Source: CAIKNB01 sp041658705 | GTDB taxonomy: Bacteria > Patescibacteriota > Patescibacteriia > 2-12-FULL-60-25 | DNA length: 31,579 nucleotides | Assembly (NCBI GenBank): GCA_041658705.1 | Contig: JBAZZT010000015.1 | Location: 1-31,579 of the forward strand | Direction: 5' to 3' | Shown here: in pieces, positions 16,984 through 24,212 of the stretch | How the letters are laid out: each line of letters starts with the position of its first letter | How positions within the stretch are numbered: the stretch's first letter is position 1 | Notes under the pieces: generated by a model | The model's input: the letters and a program-made list of their open reading frames with translations, nothing else | Told to the model about the DNA's origin: nothing | Database searches by the model: none | Made by a program: the position numbers and the translations under genes

Positions 16984-17502
16984 ATGAACAACGGGGTTGT
17001 CGCAGTCGAAAATCGAAAAACCGTTTGCACTCCCGGACTCACAAGTTGGAGTTGCCAGCGATCGGAAAAACCAAAACCGGATTTGATGGGTAAGTTCTTC
17101 GTGTACTTCTTCTTGGTCTGGCTAATCTTCATCTTTTCAGGCATTTTCGTTTGCGTATACGAACCCCTGAATAGGGGTTTGGCCCTACTCCTCATCTTCG
17201 GATCCGGGCTCTTCTGCCTGTTACTTTGTGGTGCCGCGTGCTTTATCACCGAAGCCCTGCAAGCCCGCCGCTCAAAGGCCAAACGGATTCGGTTACTCGA
17301 AAAAGCTCTGTCCGAGGCCGCAACGCTTCCGGTCGGGTATCGGATTGCTGCCGTAGCGCCTCAAGGATCCGACGAATCCCCGCTTGAATTCCTCAAACGC
17401 GCGGCAAAAATCGGATCGGCCCCGGCCGTCGAGGAATATTGCGCCTTCGAGGAATCCCAACCTGGTGCCGCAAATCCCGTTTTGAACAGGTGCGACACGT
17501 GA
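16984..17502 (+). CDS. Orphan membrane protein with two helices
   Basis: A 172-residue protein. A polar N-terminus with two cysteines (TVCTPGLTSWSCQ) is followed by helix 1 (FFVYFFLVWLIFIFSGIFVC, about 38-57) and helix 2 (ALLLIFGSGLFCLLLCGAAC, about 67-86). A basic stretch (ARRSKAKRIRLLEKAL) follows, and the tail is cytoplasmic and about 75 residues long. By the positive-inside rule both ends face the cytoplasm. AGGAG lies 6 bases before the ATG. A terminator follows at once. No family is recognised. Confidence 0.72.
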   Translation: MNNGVVAVENRKTVCTPGLTSWSCQRSEKPKPDLMGKFFVYFFLVWLIFIFSGIFVCVYEPLNRGLALLLIFGSGLFCLLLCGAACFITEALQARRSKAKRIRLLEKALSEAATLPVGYRIAAVAPQGSDESPLEFLKRAAKIGSAPAVEEYCAFEESQPGAANPVLNRCDT

Positions 17503-17511
17503 CGTATTCTG

Positions 17512-17542
17512 AAGTCCCGGCTCCGTCCGGGACTTGCTTTTT
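17512..17542 (+). terminator. Rho-independent terminator
   Basis: AAGTCCCGG and CCGGGACTT form a 9-bp stem, followed by GCTTTTT. The T tract overlaps the -35 box of the next promoter. Confidence 0.9.
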
Positions 17543-17569
17543 GACAAAATCCGCTTAATCATGTATATT
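17541..17569 (+). promoter_or_regulatory. Consensus promoter of the ribonuclease J gene
   Basis: TTGACA (17541-17546), a 17-base spacer, then TATATT (17564-17569). The same -35, spacer length and -10 are found before the RNase P RNA gene. The leader is about 150 bases, AU-rich, and contains a CGTCG/CGACG inverted pair. Confidence 0.85.
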
Positions 17570-17723
17570 AGTATTGATTCAATTCAAGACCGTCGCTGAT
17601 TTGCGTAGTTTTAGGCGAATTTCGACGATTTGTGAATGTTTATTCAGCCACAATCTCTAAATAATTTTCAGTTTTTCATCAGTTTTTGTTTTGACCCGTT
17701 TGAGGCAAAACCAAACAAAATGT

Positions 17724-19778
17724 ATGGATCTGTATGGAATACAGCGGTCGGGTTCCGGCTCCAATCAAGGAGACGGACAACCCGGACCGCAACGCATGCT
17801 GCCGAAAAGATATTTTCCGCAGTATAAAAACCAAGGCCCTAAACGCTTTGGCAAACAGGCGCCGCAGCCCGCGCCGGTCAACCGCGTCGAGTCGGTCAAG
17901 AATTTGATCGCCAAGGCGGTGGCCAAAAACGGCAAAAAGGGTCCGCTGACCAAAGAGGCTCCGTTGCGCCAAGAGCCGCAGCGCAAACCCAAGCGCAACA
18001 AACGTTCCGGCGGTCGCATGGGTCAGCCCTCTTCGCCGCCGCGCATGGGCACCTACAAGTACAAACCGTTCCTCAAGACCGGCTCGGACGTAGACGCGCT
18101 CAAGACCGGCGCCAAGGACCGGCTCAAGATAATCGTCTTGGGCGGCAACGAGGAAGTCGGCCGCAACATGTCGCTCTTGGAATACGGCGACGACATCATC
18201 CTGGTCGACATGGGACTCATGTTCCCGGACGAGGACATGCCGGGCGTGGATTACATCATCCCCAACACCACTTACCTCAAAGGCAAGGAGAAGAACATCC
18301 GCGGCGTGTTCATCACGCACGCCCACTTGGACCACATCGGGGCGATCGCGCACATCATGCCGCGCATCGGCAATCCCCCGCTCTTCGCGACCGACCTGGC
18401 CTGCGGCATCATCAAAAAACGCCAGGAAGATCATCGCGAAGCGCCGCCCTTGAATATCCACGTGATCAAAACGAGCGATACCATCCAACTCGGTTCGTTC
18501 AAAGTCGAATTCTTCGGCGTGGCGCACTCCATCCCGACCGCCATGGGGCTCATCATCACGACCCCGGCGGGCATCGTGGTGCATACCGGCGACTTCAAGC
18601 TTGATCCGACCCCGGGTTCGCAGTCGCTGCAAGAGACGGAAAAGATCAAGAAGCTCGGCGAACGCAACGTGCTTGCGCTCATGATCGACTCGACCAACGC
18701 GCCGCACACCGGCAAGCAGTTGCACGAGTACGAAATCCAGCACAACATCGACGAGATCATCGCCAGCTCGCAAGGCCGCGTCATCATCGGCACGTTCTCG
18801 TCCATGATCGCGCGCATCCAACAGATCATCTTGGCCTGCGAGCGCCAAGGCCGCAAAATCGCGATCGAGGGATTTTCCATGCGTTCCAACATCAAGATCG
18901 CGCAGGAGCTGGGCTACGTGAAGATCCAAAAAGGCACCTTCATCGACACCAAAGAAATCCACAAATATCCGCGCGAAAAGATAGCCATCGTGTGCACCGG
19001 AGCGCAGGGCGAGGAACGCGCCGTACTCATGCGCATCGCCAACCGCGAACACCCGATCATCGAGATCGAGCCGGGCGACACCGTCGTGTTCTCGTCTTCC
19101 GTCATCCCGGGCAACGAGCGTTCGGTGCAACGCGTGACCGACACTCTGTATCGCGAAGGCGCCAACGTGGTGCATTACAAGATGATGGACGTGCACGCTG
19201 GCGGCCACGCCAAACAGGAAGACCTGATAGAGATGCATCAGATGATCAAACCGAAATATCTGATCCCCATCGAAGGCCATTACTCCTTTTTGGTCGAGCA
19301 CGCCAAAGCCGCGGTGCGCGCGGGCTTTCCGCAAGAACACATCCTGATCGCCGACAACGGCCAAATCATGGAGTTCGACCGTAAAGGCTTGGGTCAGCTG
19401 ACCAACAAAAAAATCCCCACCGAGTACGTCTTCGTCGACGGCTTGGGCGTGGGCGACACCAACCATATCGTGCTGCGCGACCGCCAAGAGCTGTCCGAAG
19501 ACGGCGTGGTCGTGGTGCTCGCGGTGGTCAGCTCACGTTCGGGACGTCTCATGCAGATGCCCGACCTGATCACGCGCGGCTTCATCTACATGAAGGAGCA
19601 AGGCGAACTCCTGAACCTGGCACGCAAGAAAGTCGCGGACATCCTGAAAGACGACGATCCGCGTTCCGGCGCCAACAGCGCTTACCTCAAAGATAAAGTG
19701 CGCAACGAATTGGGCGAGTTCCTATTTCATAAGACGGAACGTCGGCCCATGATTTTGCCCATCATCGTTGAAGTGTAA
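17724..19778 (+). CDS. rnj: Ribonuclease J with long basic N-terminal extension
   Basis: A 684-residue metallo-beta-lactamase/beta-CASP nuclease. RNase J degrades and matures RNA with 5'-exonuclease and endonuclease activity. The core starts near residue 130 (LKIIVLGGNEEVGRNMSLLE). The metal motif THAHLDHIGA is at about 198-207, and FGVAHSIPTAMGL and VVHTGDFKLD follow. The beta-CASP part has GTFSSMIARIQQI, SSSVIPGNE and DVHAGGHAKQEDL. The usual IPxHGE stretch reads IPIEGHYS (19263-19283). The first 125 residues are rich in Lys, Arg, Pro, Gln and Gly and look disordered, perhaps for RNA or ribosome contact. The start is uncertain: ATG at 17724, another ATG at 17796, or an upstream TTG at 17691. 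No Shine-Dalgarno site is correctly spaced. It pairs with the strong promoter at 17541. Confidence 0.95.
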   Translation: MDLYGIQRSGSGSNQGDGQPGPQRMLPKRYFPQYKNQGPKRFGKQAPQPAPVNRVESVKNLIAKAVAKNGKKGPLTKEAPLRQEPQRKPKRNKRSGGRMGQPSSPPRMGTYKYKPFLKTGSDVDALKTGAKDRLKIIVLGGNEEVGRNMSLLEYGDDIILVDMGLMFPDEDMPGVDYIIPNTTYLKGKEKNIRGVFITHAHLDHIGAIAHIMPRIGNPPLFATDLACGIIKKRQEDHREAPPLNIHVIKTSDTIQLGSFKVEFFGVAHSIPTAMGLIITTPAGIVVHTGDFKLDPTPGSQSLQETEKIKKLGERNVLALMIDSTNAPHTGKQLHEYEIQHNIDEIIASSQGRVIIGTFSSMIARIQQIILACERQGRKIAIEGFSMRSNIKIAQELGYVKIQKGTFIDTKEIHKYPREKIAIVCTGAQGEERAVLMRIANREHPIIEIEPGDTVVFSSSVIPGNERSVQRVTDTLYREGANVVHYKMMDVHAGGHAKQEDLIEMHQMIKPKYLIPIEGHYSFLVEHAKAAVRAGFPQEHILIADNGQIMEFDRKGLGQLTNKKIPTEYVFVDGLGVGDTNHIVLRDRQELSEDGVVVVLAVVSSRSGRLMQMPDLITRGFIYMKEQGELLNLARKKVADILKDDDPRSGANSAYLKDKVRNELGEFLFHKTERRPMILPIIVEV

Positions 19779-19790
19779 AAAAAGACGGCA

Positions 19791-19842
19791 GTAGGGGCGC
19801 ATGCCATGCGCCCTAAGGCAGAGGGCAGAGGGTAGCCAAAAA
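19791..19842. repeat. GGGGCGCATG palindrome plus GTAGAGG-type heptads
   Basis: GTAGGGGCGCATGCCATGCG and CCCTA form a short palindrome. It is followed by the heptads GCAGAGG, GCAGAGG, GTAGCCA. The array ends 4 bases before the Nudix start codon. Confidence 0.8.
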
Positions 19843-19845
19843 TAC

Positions 19846-20274
19846 ATGAAGGATATACCGACTTATCGGATTACAACGGCGGCTGTGCTGCGCGACACGG
19901 ACGGAAAAGTCCTGCTTGGCAAACGCAGCGCCACCGAGGACACGGTCCCGGGACTCTGGTCATTACCGGCCGGAAAACTGGAAGCTTGGGGACCTGCCTC
20001 GGACGTACTCGAAGACAATCTTAAGCGCGAAGTGCGCGAAGAGTTGGGAGTTGAGATCCAAAACATCGAATACCTGGACAGTCACATGTGGACGGACACC
20101 AATCCGCTAAAATTGACCATCGTCTTCACGGCGGAAATTTCGTCAGGCCAACCTTGCCCTAACGACCCGAATGAAGTGGACGAAGTCAGGTGGTGGACGG
20201 CGGATGAAGCCTTAAAACTTAATCTGCCTCCGCATGTGGCACGGGTGATCGAAAAAACAAACCAAACCAGTTAG
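19846..20274 (+). CDS. Nudix hydrolase family protein
   Basis: A 142-residue Nudix protein that would hydrolyse a nucleoside diphosphate linked to another group. The strand TAAVLRDTDGKVLLGKRSAT leads to PGLWSLPAGKLE. The catalytic helix KREVREELGVE is intact. Between the Gly and that helix the box is longer than the standard Gx5Ex7REUxEExGU, and an Asp stands at the first Glu position. The strand WWTADEALKL near the C-terminus is usual for the family. The substrate cannot be told. I chose the ATG at 19846; the in-frame start at 19801 lies in a repeat. No Shine-Dalgarno site is visible. Confidence 0.88.
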   Translation: MKDIPTYRITTAAVLRDTDGKVLLGKRSATEDTVPGLWSLPAGKLEAWGPASDVLEDNLKREVREELGVEIQNIEYLDSHMWTDTNPLKLTIVFTAEISSGQPCPNDPNEVDEVRWWTADEALKLNLPPHVARVIEKTNQTS

Positions 20275-20344
20275 GCCTAACCATTACTTGAGGCGTAGCT
20301 GGATGAAAATCAGTCGTCGTTTCGAAACACCTTTCCGACATGGT

Positions 20345-20412
20345 AGTCCTTCGACAGGCTCAGGAACTATTACTAATATTCCCTGAGCGAAGCAACAGCG
20401 CAGTCGAAGGGT
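20345..20412. repeat. Degenerate TGTCATCCTGAGC-type palindrome
   Basis: Left part GTCCTTCGACAGGCTCAGGA, right part CCCTGAGCGAAGCAACAGCG followed by CAGTCGAAGG. The TGACA ends are missing, so this copy is decayed. Confidence 0.7.
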
Positions 20413-20430
20413 TGCCTAATCAGCGAAAAC

Positions 20431-20457
20431 AAAAAAAGACCCGTATGGGCCTTTTTT
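20431..20457. terminator. Bidirectional Rho-independent terminator
   Basis: An A run, GACCC, a GTAT loop, GGGCC and a T run (with one mismatch). It serves the convergent Nudix gene (plus) and the small membrane protein gene (minus). Confidence 0.8.
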
Positions 20458-20468
20458 GGTTTGAGAGT

Positions 20469-20990
20469 TTATTTGCAAGCAGCGGCTGTCACGAGCTTGG
20501 CTGTCGTGCCGCTCGCGTCGATGGACAAAGACTCGTAGCTGATCACGAAGGTCGAGGCCGGTTTGCACTCGCCGGGCAAAAGCACGACGTCTCCGGTCTT
20601 GGCGGCGGGCGCGATGCCCTTGGCTTCGATGCGGATGGAACCGTTCGTCCCGAGCTTGGTGAATTTGACTGAATTGCCGAGCGCGTCCAAAGCGCTCTCG
20701 CCCAGTTTGACGTTGACGGCTGTCTTATCCAGGCCGACCGGCTTGGTTTGCGTCGTCGCCTTGGGAGCAGTCGCGGCCGGCGCGGCGCTGGCAGCCAAAC
20801 GGCCTTCGAGCGCAGCGATCCGGCGCACCATATAAGTCTGCGCTTCGGTGCGCAGGGCATTCTCCATCTTGACTTTAGCCACCAACACGAGGAACGCGAA
20901 CGTGCACAAGACGACGAACGCCATGGCGAGACCGATGGCGAAGCGGTGATCCTGTTGGACTTTCTTGGAAGAGCGGAAAAGAGCTGGCAT
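20469..20990 (-). CDS. Single-pass membrane protein with exported C-terminal domain
   Basis: A 173-residue orphan. The basic N-terminus (MPALFRSSKKVQQDHR) is followed by one helix (FAIGLAMAFVVLCTFAFLVLVA, about 18-39). Then come a short heptad-patterned helix (TYMVRRIAALEGRLAA), an Ala/Thr/Pro linker and a beta-rich C-terminal domain of about 95 residues (KLGESALDALGNSVKFTKLG, then GSIRIEAKGI, DVVLLPGECKP and TFVISYESLS). Two cysteines in the exported part could form a disulfide. I chose the ATG at 20990. An extended -10 (TGGTATACT) lies about 28 bases upstream. It diverges from trpS. Confidence 0.7.
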   Translation of the reverse strand: MPALFRSSKKVQQDHRFAIGLAMAFVVLCTFAFLVLVAKVKMENALRTEAQTYMVRRIAALEGRLAASAAPAATAPKATTQTKPVGLDKTAVNVKLGESALDALGNSVKFTKLGTNGSIRIEAKGIAPAAKTGDVVLLPGECKPASTFVISYESLSIDASGTTAKLVTAAACK

Positions 20991-21018
20991 AAAAATGAGG
21001 TTATGAAATTTGTTCCAG

Positions 21019-21027
21019 TATACCACC
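21019..21027 (-). promoter_or_regulatory. Extended -10 box (TGG-TATACT)
   Basis: On the minus strand TGGTATACT lies about 28 bases before the ATG at 20990. Its palindromic core (GTATAC) may also serve trpS on the other strand. Confidence 0.4.
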
Positions 21028-21063
21028 AATCGGCGGCGGGATGAAGTTGCCAAGCGTCGGAAG

Positions 21064-22074
21064 ATGATGCACCCTATCAACGTTATGCACGAACTCCTTT
21101 TTTCCGGCGTCAAACCGACTTCCACGCCGCACCTCGGTAACTACATAGGCGCGCTCAAGCAATGGGCCGAGATTCAGCACCGCTATCGCTGTTTCTTCTG
21201 CATCGTGGATTTGCATGCCATCACCGTGGCGCAAGATCCCGAGCTGCTGCGCGAGCGTACGCTTGAGATCGCGGCGATCTATCTGGCCATCGGACTCGAT
21301 CCGGAGCGCTGCACTTTTTTTGTGCAAAGCGAGGTCAAGGAACACGCGGAACTGGGCTGGATCATGGGCACGTTGGCCAAGATGAGCGAGCTTGAACGCA
21401 TGACGCAATATAAGGATAAAGCCAAAACCAAAGGCGAGAACGTGGGAGCCGGACTCTTCAACTACCCCTCGCTCATGGCCGCGGACATCTTGCTTTACGA
21501 CACCACAGTCGTGCCCGTGGGCGAAGACCAATTGCAGCACGTCGAGCTCACACGCACCCTGGCGCGCCGCTTCAACACGCAATTCGGCGAGACTTTCGTC
21601 GTGCCGCAAGCGCTGGTCCAAAAAGTCGGCGCGCGCATCATGAGCTTGCAGGATGCGAGCAAAAAGATGAGCAAGAGCGACGAGTCGGCGGCCGGCACCA
21701 TCATGCTCACGGACGAGGCCGACGCGATCCGCAAAAAAATCATGCGCGCGGTCACCGATTCGGGCGACGAAATCTCATACGACGCCGTGGAGCGTCCCGC
21801 CATCTCCAACCTGCTCACCATCTTCCACCACGCCACGGGCAAACCGATAAAAGAAATCCAAAAAGAATTCGCCGGCAAAGGCTACGCCGATTTCAAGCGC
21901 GCGCTGGCCGAAGCGGTCATCGTGATGCTTGATCCGATACAAAAAAAGCTGGCGGAATTCAAGCGCCGACCGGATGAACTCAAAGCAATCCTGGACAAAG
22001 GACGTGACCAAGCGCAAGAGCTGGCAAAAACCAAGATGACGCTGGTCAGACAAAAAGTCGGACTGGGGAGATGA
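21064..22074 (+). CDS. trpS: Tryptophanyl-tRNA synthetase
   Basis: About 336 residues, a class I aminoacyl-tRNA synthetase that charges tRNA-Trp. The N-terminus ELLFSGVKPTSTPHLGNYIG carries the HIGH-type motif as PHLGNYIGA. The second signature is KKMSKSDES. Between them lie CFFCIVDLHAIT, GLFNYPSLMAADILLYD and VPVGEDQLQHVELTR, all typical of TrpRS. The length equals that of bacterial enzymes. ATGs at 21064, 21067 and 21085 are all possible; the last gives the shortest family-like N-terminus. No Shine-Dalgarno site is visible. Confidence 0.96.
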   Translation: MMHPINVMHELLFSGVKPTSTPHLGNYIGALKQWAEIQHRYRCFFCIVDLHAITVAQDPELLRERTLEIAAIYLAIGLDPERCTFFVQSEVKEHAELGWIMGTLAKMSELERMTQYKDKAKTKGENVGAGLFNYPSLMAADILLYDTTVVPVGEDQLQHVELTRTLARRFNTQFGETFVVPQALVQKVGARIMSLQDASKKMSKSDESAAGTIMLTDEADAIRKKIMRAVTDSGDEISYDAVERPAISNLLTIFHHATGKPIKEIQKEFAGKGYADFKRALAEAVIVMLDPIQKKLAEFKRRPDELKAILDKGRDQAQELAKTKMTLVRQKVGLGR

Positions 22075-22077
22075 TGA

Positions 22078-22222
22078 AAAATTTAAAGCTCAAAGTTTAA
22101 AACTTAAAACTTTGGTGTTTTTAAGTCTGAAACCCAACCTAAACTTACGGAAAGTTTAAAACTTTGGTGTTTTTAAGTCTGAAATCCTTCCTTAACTTTA
22201 AGTTTTAAACTTTAAGTTTTGA
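22078..22222. repeat. AAAGTTT-type heptad arrays with a 29-bp direct repeat
   Basis: Left units TTTAAAG, CTCAAAG, TTTAAAA, CTTAAAA. Right units in the opposite sense are TTAACTT, TAAGTTT, TAAACTT, TAAGTTT, TGAGTTG. Inside, a 29-bp stretch containing CTTTGGTGTTTTTAAGTCTG is repeated exactly at 22104-22132 and 22156-22184. The arrays lie between the convergent trpS and cyclase genes and may end transcription on both strands. Confidence 0.85.
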
Positions 22223-22229
22223 GTTGTCT

Positions 22230-24212
22230 TTATTTTTTCAGATACACCCACGTGCCGTCCCAGGCGGCGGGCGGGGCGGTTTGGATGAATAGCGCGGCGC
22301 GTTCCTTGAGTAGCTTGGACGGACCGTCGTCGGGGAAGTGCTTGAGAATTTCGTCGCAGATGGAAATTGTAGTCGCGAAATCGCGGCTCCAATATTTTTC
22401 CAAAGCGAGTTCGAATCTTTCCTTCAACGCTGTCTGCAATGCCGTGGCCCGTTCCGCGTCTTCCATGATTTCGCAGATCACGACCGGTTCTTTTTTGCCT
22501 TTGACCGCGACCTTGTCGATCTTGCGCATCAGGATCCGATCCTGGATCTCCAGGCTGGCCGCTTCGGTGGCCAGGATCATCGTGCCGTATTCTTTGTTCA
22601 AGCCTTCGAGCCGCGAAGCCATGTTCACGTTGTCGCCGATCACGGTGTAATCAAAACGCGTGTCGCCGCCCACGTTGCCCACCACCATGTCGCCAGTGTT
22701 GATACCGATGCCGATCTTGAGCTCGATAGCGCCGAAGGCATGTTCCGTGTTCATCTGGCGCAACGCGCTCCTCATTTCGAGCGCCGTCATGGCCGCGGAC
22801 AAAGCATGTTCCGGCTGATCGAAAGGCGCGTTCCAAAAAGCCATGACCGCGTCGCCGATGTATTTGTCGAGCACGCCGTGGTTGGCGAAGACGACGTCGG
22901 TCATGCGGTTCAGGTATTTGTTCAGGATCTCGACCAGGCGTTCCGGCGACAGCCCCTCGGAGATCGTAGTGAAGCCGCGGATGTCGGAGAACAGCACGCT
23001 CATGCGTTTGCGCTCGCCGCCCAGCTTGAGCCGCGACGGATCTTCAAGGATGGCGTCCACGACCGTGGACGAGACGTAGCGCGAAAAAGCTTGCCTGATC
23101 TGGCGGCGCTCGCGTTCGGAGGCGATGCGGCGCTCAAGCGTCACCGCGGCATAGGCCAGGATGATAGTGATGGCCGGCCAAACCAGATCGAAGATCCAAC
23201 CTTGATCGAACAGCACGATGCCCAAGACCACGCTCGCGACCAAAAGTCCGCCGACCAAAATCAGTCCGTAGCGCGCCCGCAGACGCGGCACGGCCAAACC
23301 GATGACCAGACCCAAAAGCACAAGATATAGAGCGCCAGCCCAGGTCGGCACTGCGCGCAACCAGCGGCCGTGCAGGATGGTATCGGCGAGCGAAGCGTGG
23401 ATTTCGACGCCGGACATGGGTTTGCCGAGCGAGGTTGGACTCAAATTTTCATCATGTAAATCAGAGGCGGTCGCGCCGACCAAAACCATGGCGCCTTTGA
23501 CCGGACGCAGATCCGCGGTGCCGTGCAACACGTCGACTGCCGAGATGATGCGGAAGGCTTTGCCCGGAGCGTCAGGATAGTTCACGATCAAAGCTTTGTT
23601 GCTGTCGAGCGGGGCGTTGGTCAATTGGCTGTCGCGCCCGGCCACGCGCAGGATCTCGCAGGCGAAACATGGCACCAGCGAACCGTCCGGAGCGCGCGCC
23701 ACGAGCGGCACGCGGCGCACCACGCCGTCCGCATCAGGCGGCGTATTCACGTGCCCGGTCGCCGCGGCATGCGCGCCCAGTTCAGGCAGGGGCGAGACGG
23801 TTTTTTTGGGATCGAAAGTCAAACGGCCGCCGCTCGCCATGAACTCGAGTTCCACGGGCAGGACGGTCTTGTCCGAGCGGGCGATGGCTTGGGCGAGTTC
23901 GGTATCCAAAGCCGCGTCCGAGACTTCGGAAAAATTCACGTCATAACCGATGGCGCGCGCGCCGGCCGCGGTCAGCCGGTCGATGATCTTGGCGTGCGTG
24001 TCGCGCGGCCAAGGCCAGCGGCCGATCTGCGACAGCGAAGCGTTGTCGATGGAGACGATGACGATGGCCGGGTCGGCCGGGTGGGACAGAAACAGGCGGT
24101 CGTCCACGCGCTGCATGATCTGGCCGAACATGCCCAAGGCAAAACCAACCGCTGCCAAGAGTCCGATGCCGCCACCGATCAACAGCGGTCGAAAAAAATC
24201 TTTTTTCTTCAT
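22230..24212 (-). CDS. CHASE2-domain class III adenylate cyclase
   Basis: A 660-residue membrane receptor cyclase. Helix 1 is at about 10-30. A CHASE2 sensor lies outside the membrane at about 31-285 (IVSIDNASLSQIGRWPWPRD, GVVRRVPLVAR, VLVGATASDLHDE). Three helices follow (about 293-309, 316-334, 343-358), then a cytoplasmic class III cyclase domain at about 402-580. Catalytic residues are visible: metal-binding D410 (LFSDIRGF) and D454 (KYIGDAVMAFW), ATP-selecting K450 and T523 (DYTVIGD), and N530 and R534 (NVNMASRLE). It should make cAMP in response to an external signal. The C-terminal 80 residues are helical, TPR-like. The ATG overlaps the stop of the FecR-domain gene as ATGA, so the two are translationally coupled. 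The ligand is unknown. Confidence 0.94.
   Translation of the reverse strand: MKKKDFFRPLLIGGGIGLLAAVGFALGMFGQIMQRVDDRLFLSHPADPAIVIVSIDNASLSQIGRWPWPRDTHAKIIDRLTAAGARAIGYDVNFSEVSDAALDTELAQAIARSDKTVLPVELEFMASGGRLTFDPKKTVSPLPELGAHAAATGHVNTPPDADGVVRRVPLVARAPDGSLVPCFACEILRVAGRDSQLTNAPLDSNKALIVNYPDAPGKAFRIISAVDVLHGTADLRPVKGAMVLVGATASDLHDENLSPTSLGKPMSGVEIHASLADTILHGRWLRAVPTWAGALYLVLLGLVIGLAVPRLRARYGLILVGGLLVASVVLGIVLFDQGWIFDLVWPAITIILAYAAVTLERRIASERERRQIRQAFSRYVSSTVVDAILEDPSRLKLGGERKRMSVLFSDIRGFTTISEGLSPERLVEILNKYLNRMTDVVFANHGVLDKYIGDAVMAFWNAPFDQPEHALSAAMTALEMRSALRQMNTEHAFGAIELKIGIGINTGDMVVGNVGGDTRFDYTVIGDNVNMASRLEGLNKEYGTMILATEAASLEIQDRILMRKIDKVAVKGKKEPVVICEIMEDAERATALQTALKERFELALEKYWSRDFATTISICDEILKHFPDDGPSKLLKERAALFIQTAPPAAWDGTWVYLKK

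Noticed and set aside
17679..19487. A 602-residue open frame on the minus strand
   Set aside because: It is antisense to ribonuclease J, which has all family motifs. The mirror frame is low-complexity and matches nothing I recognise.
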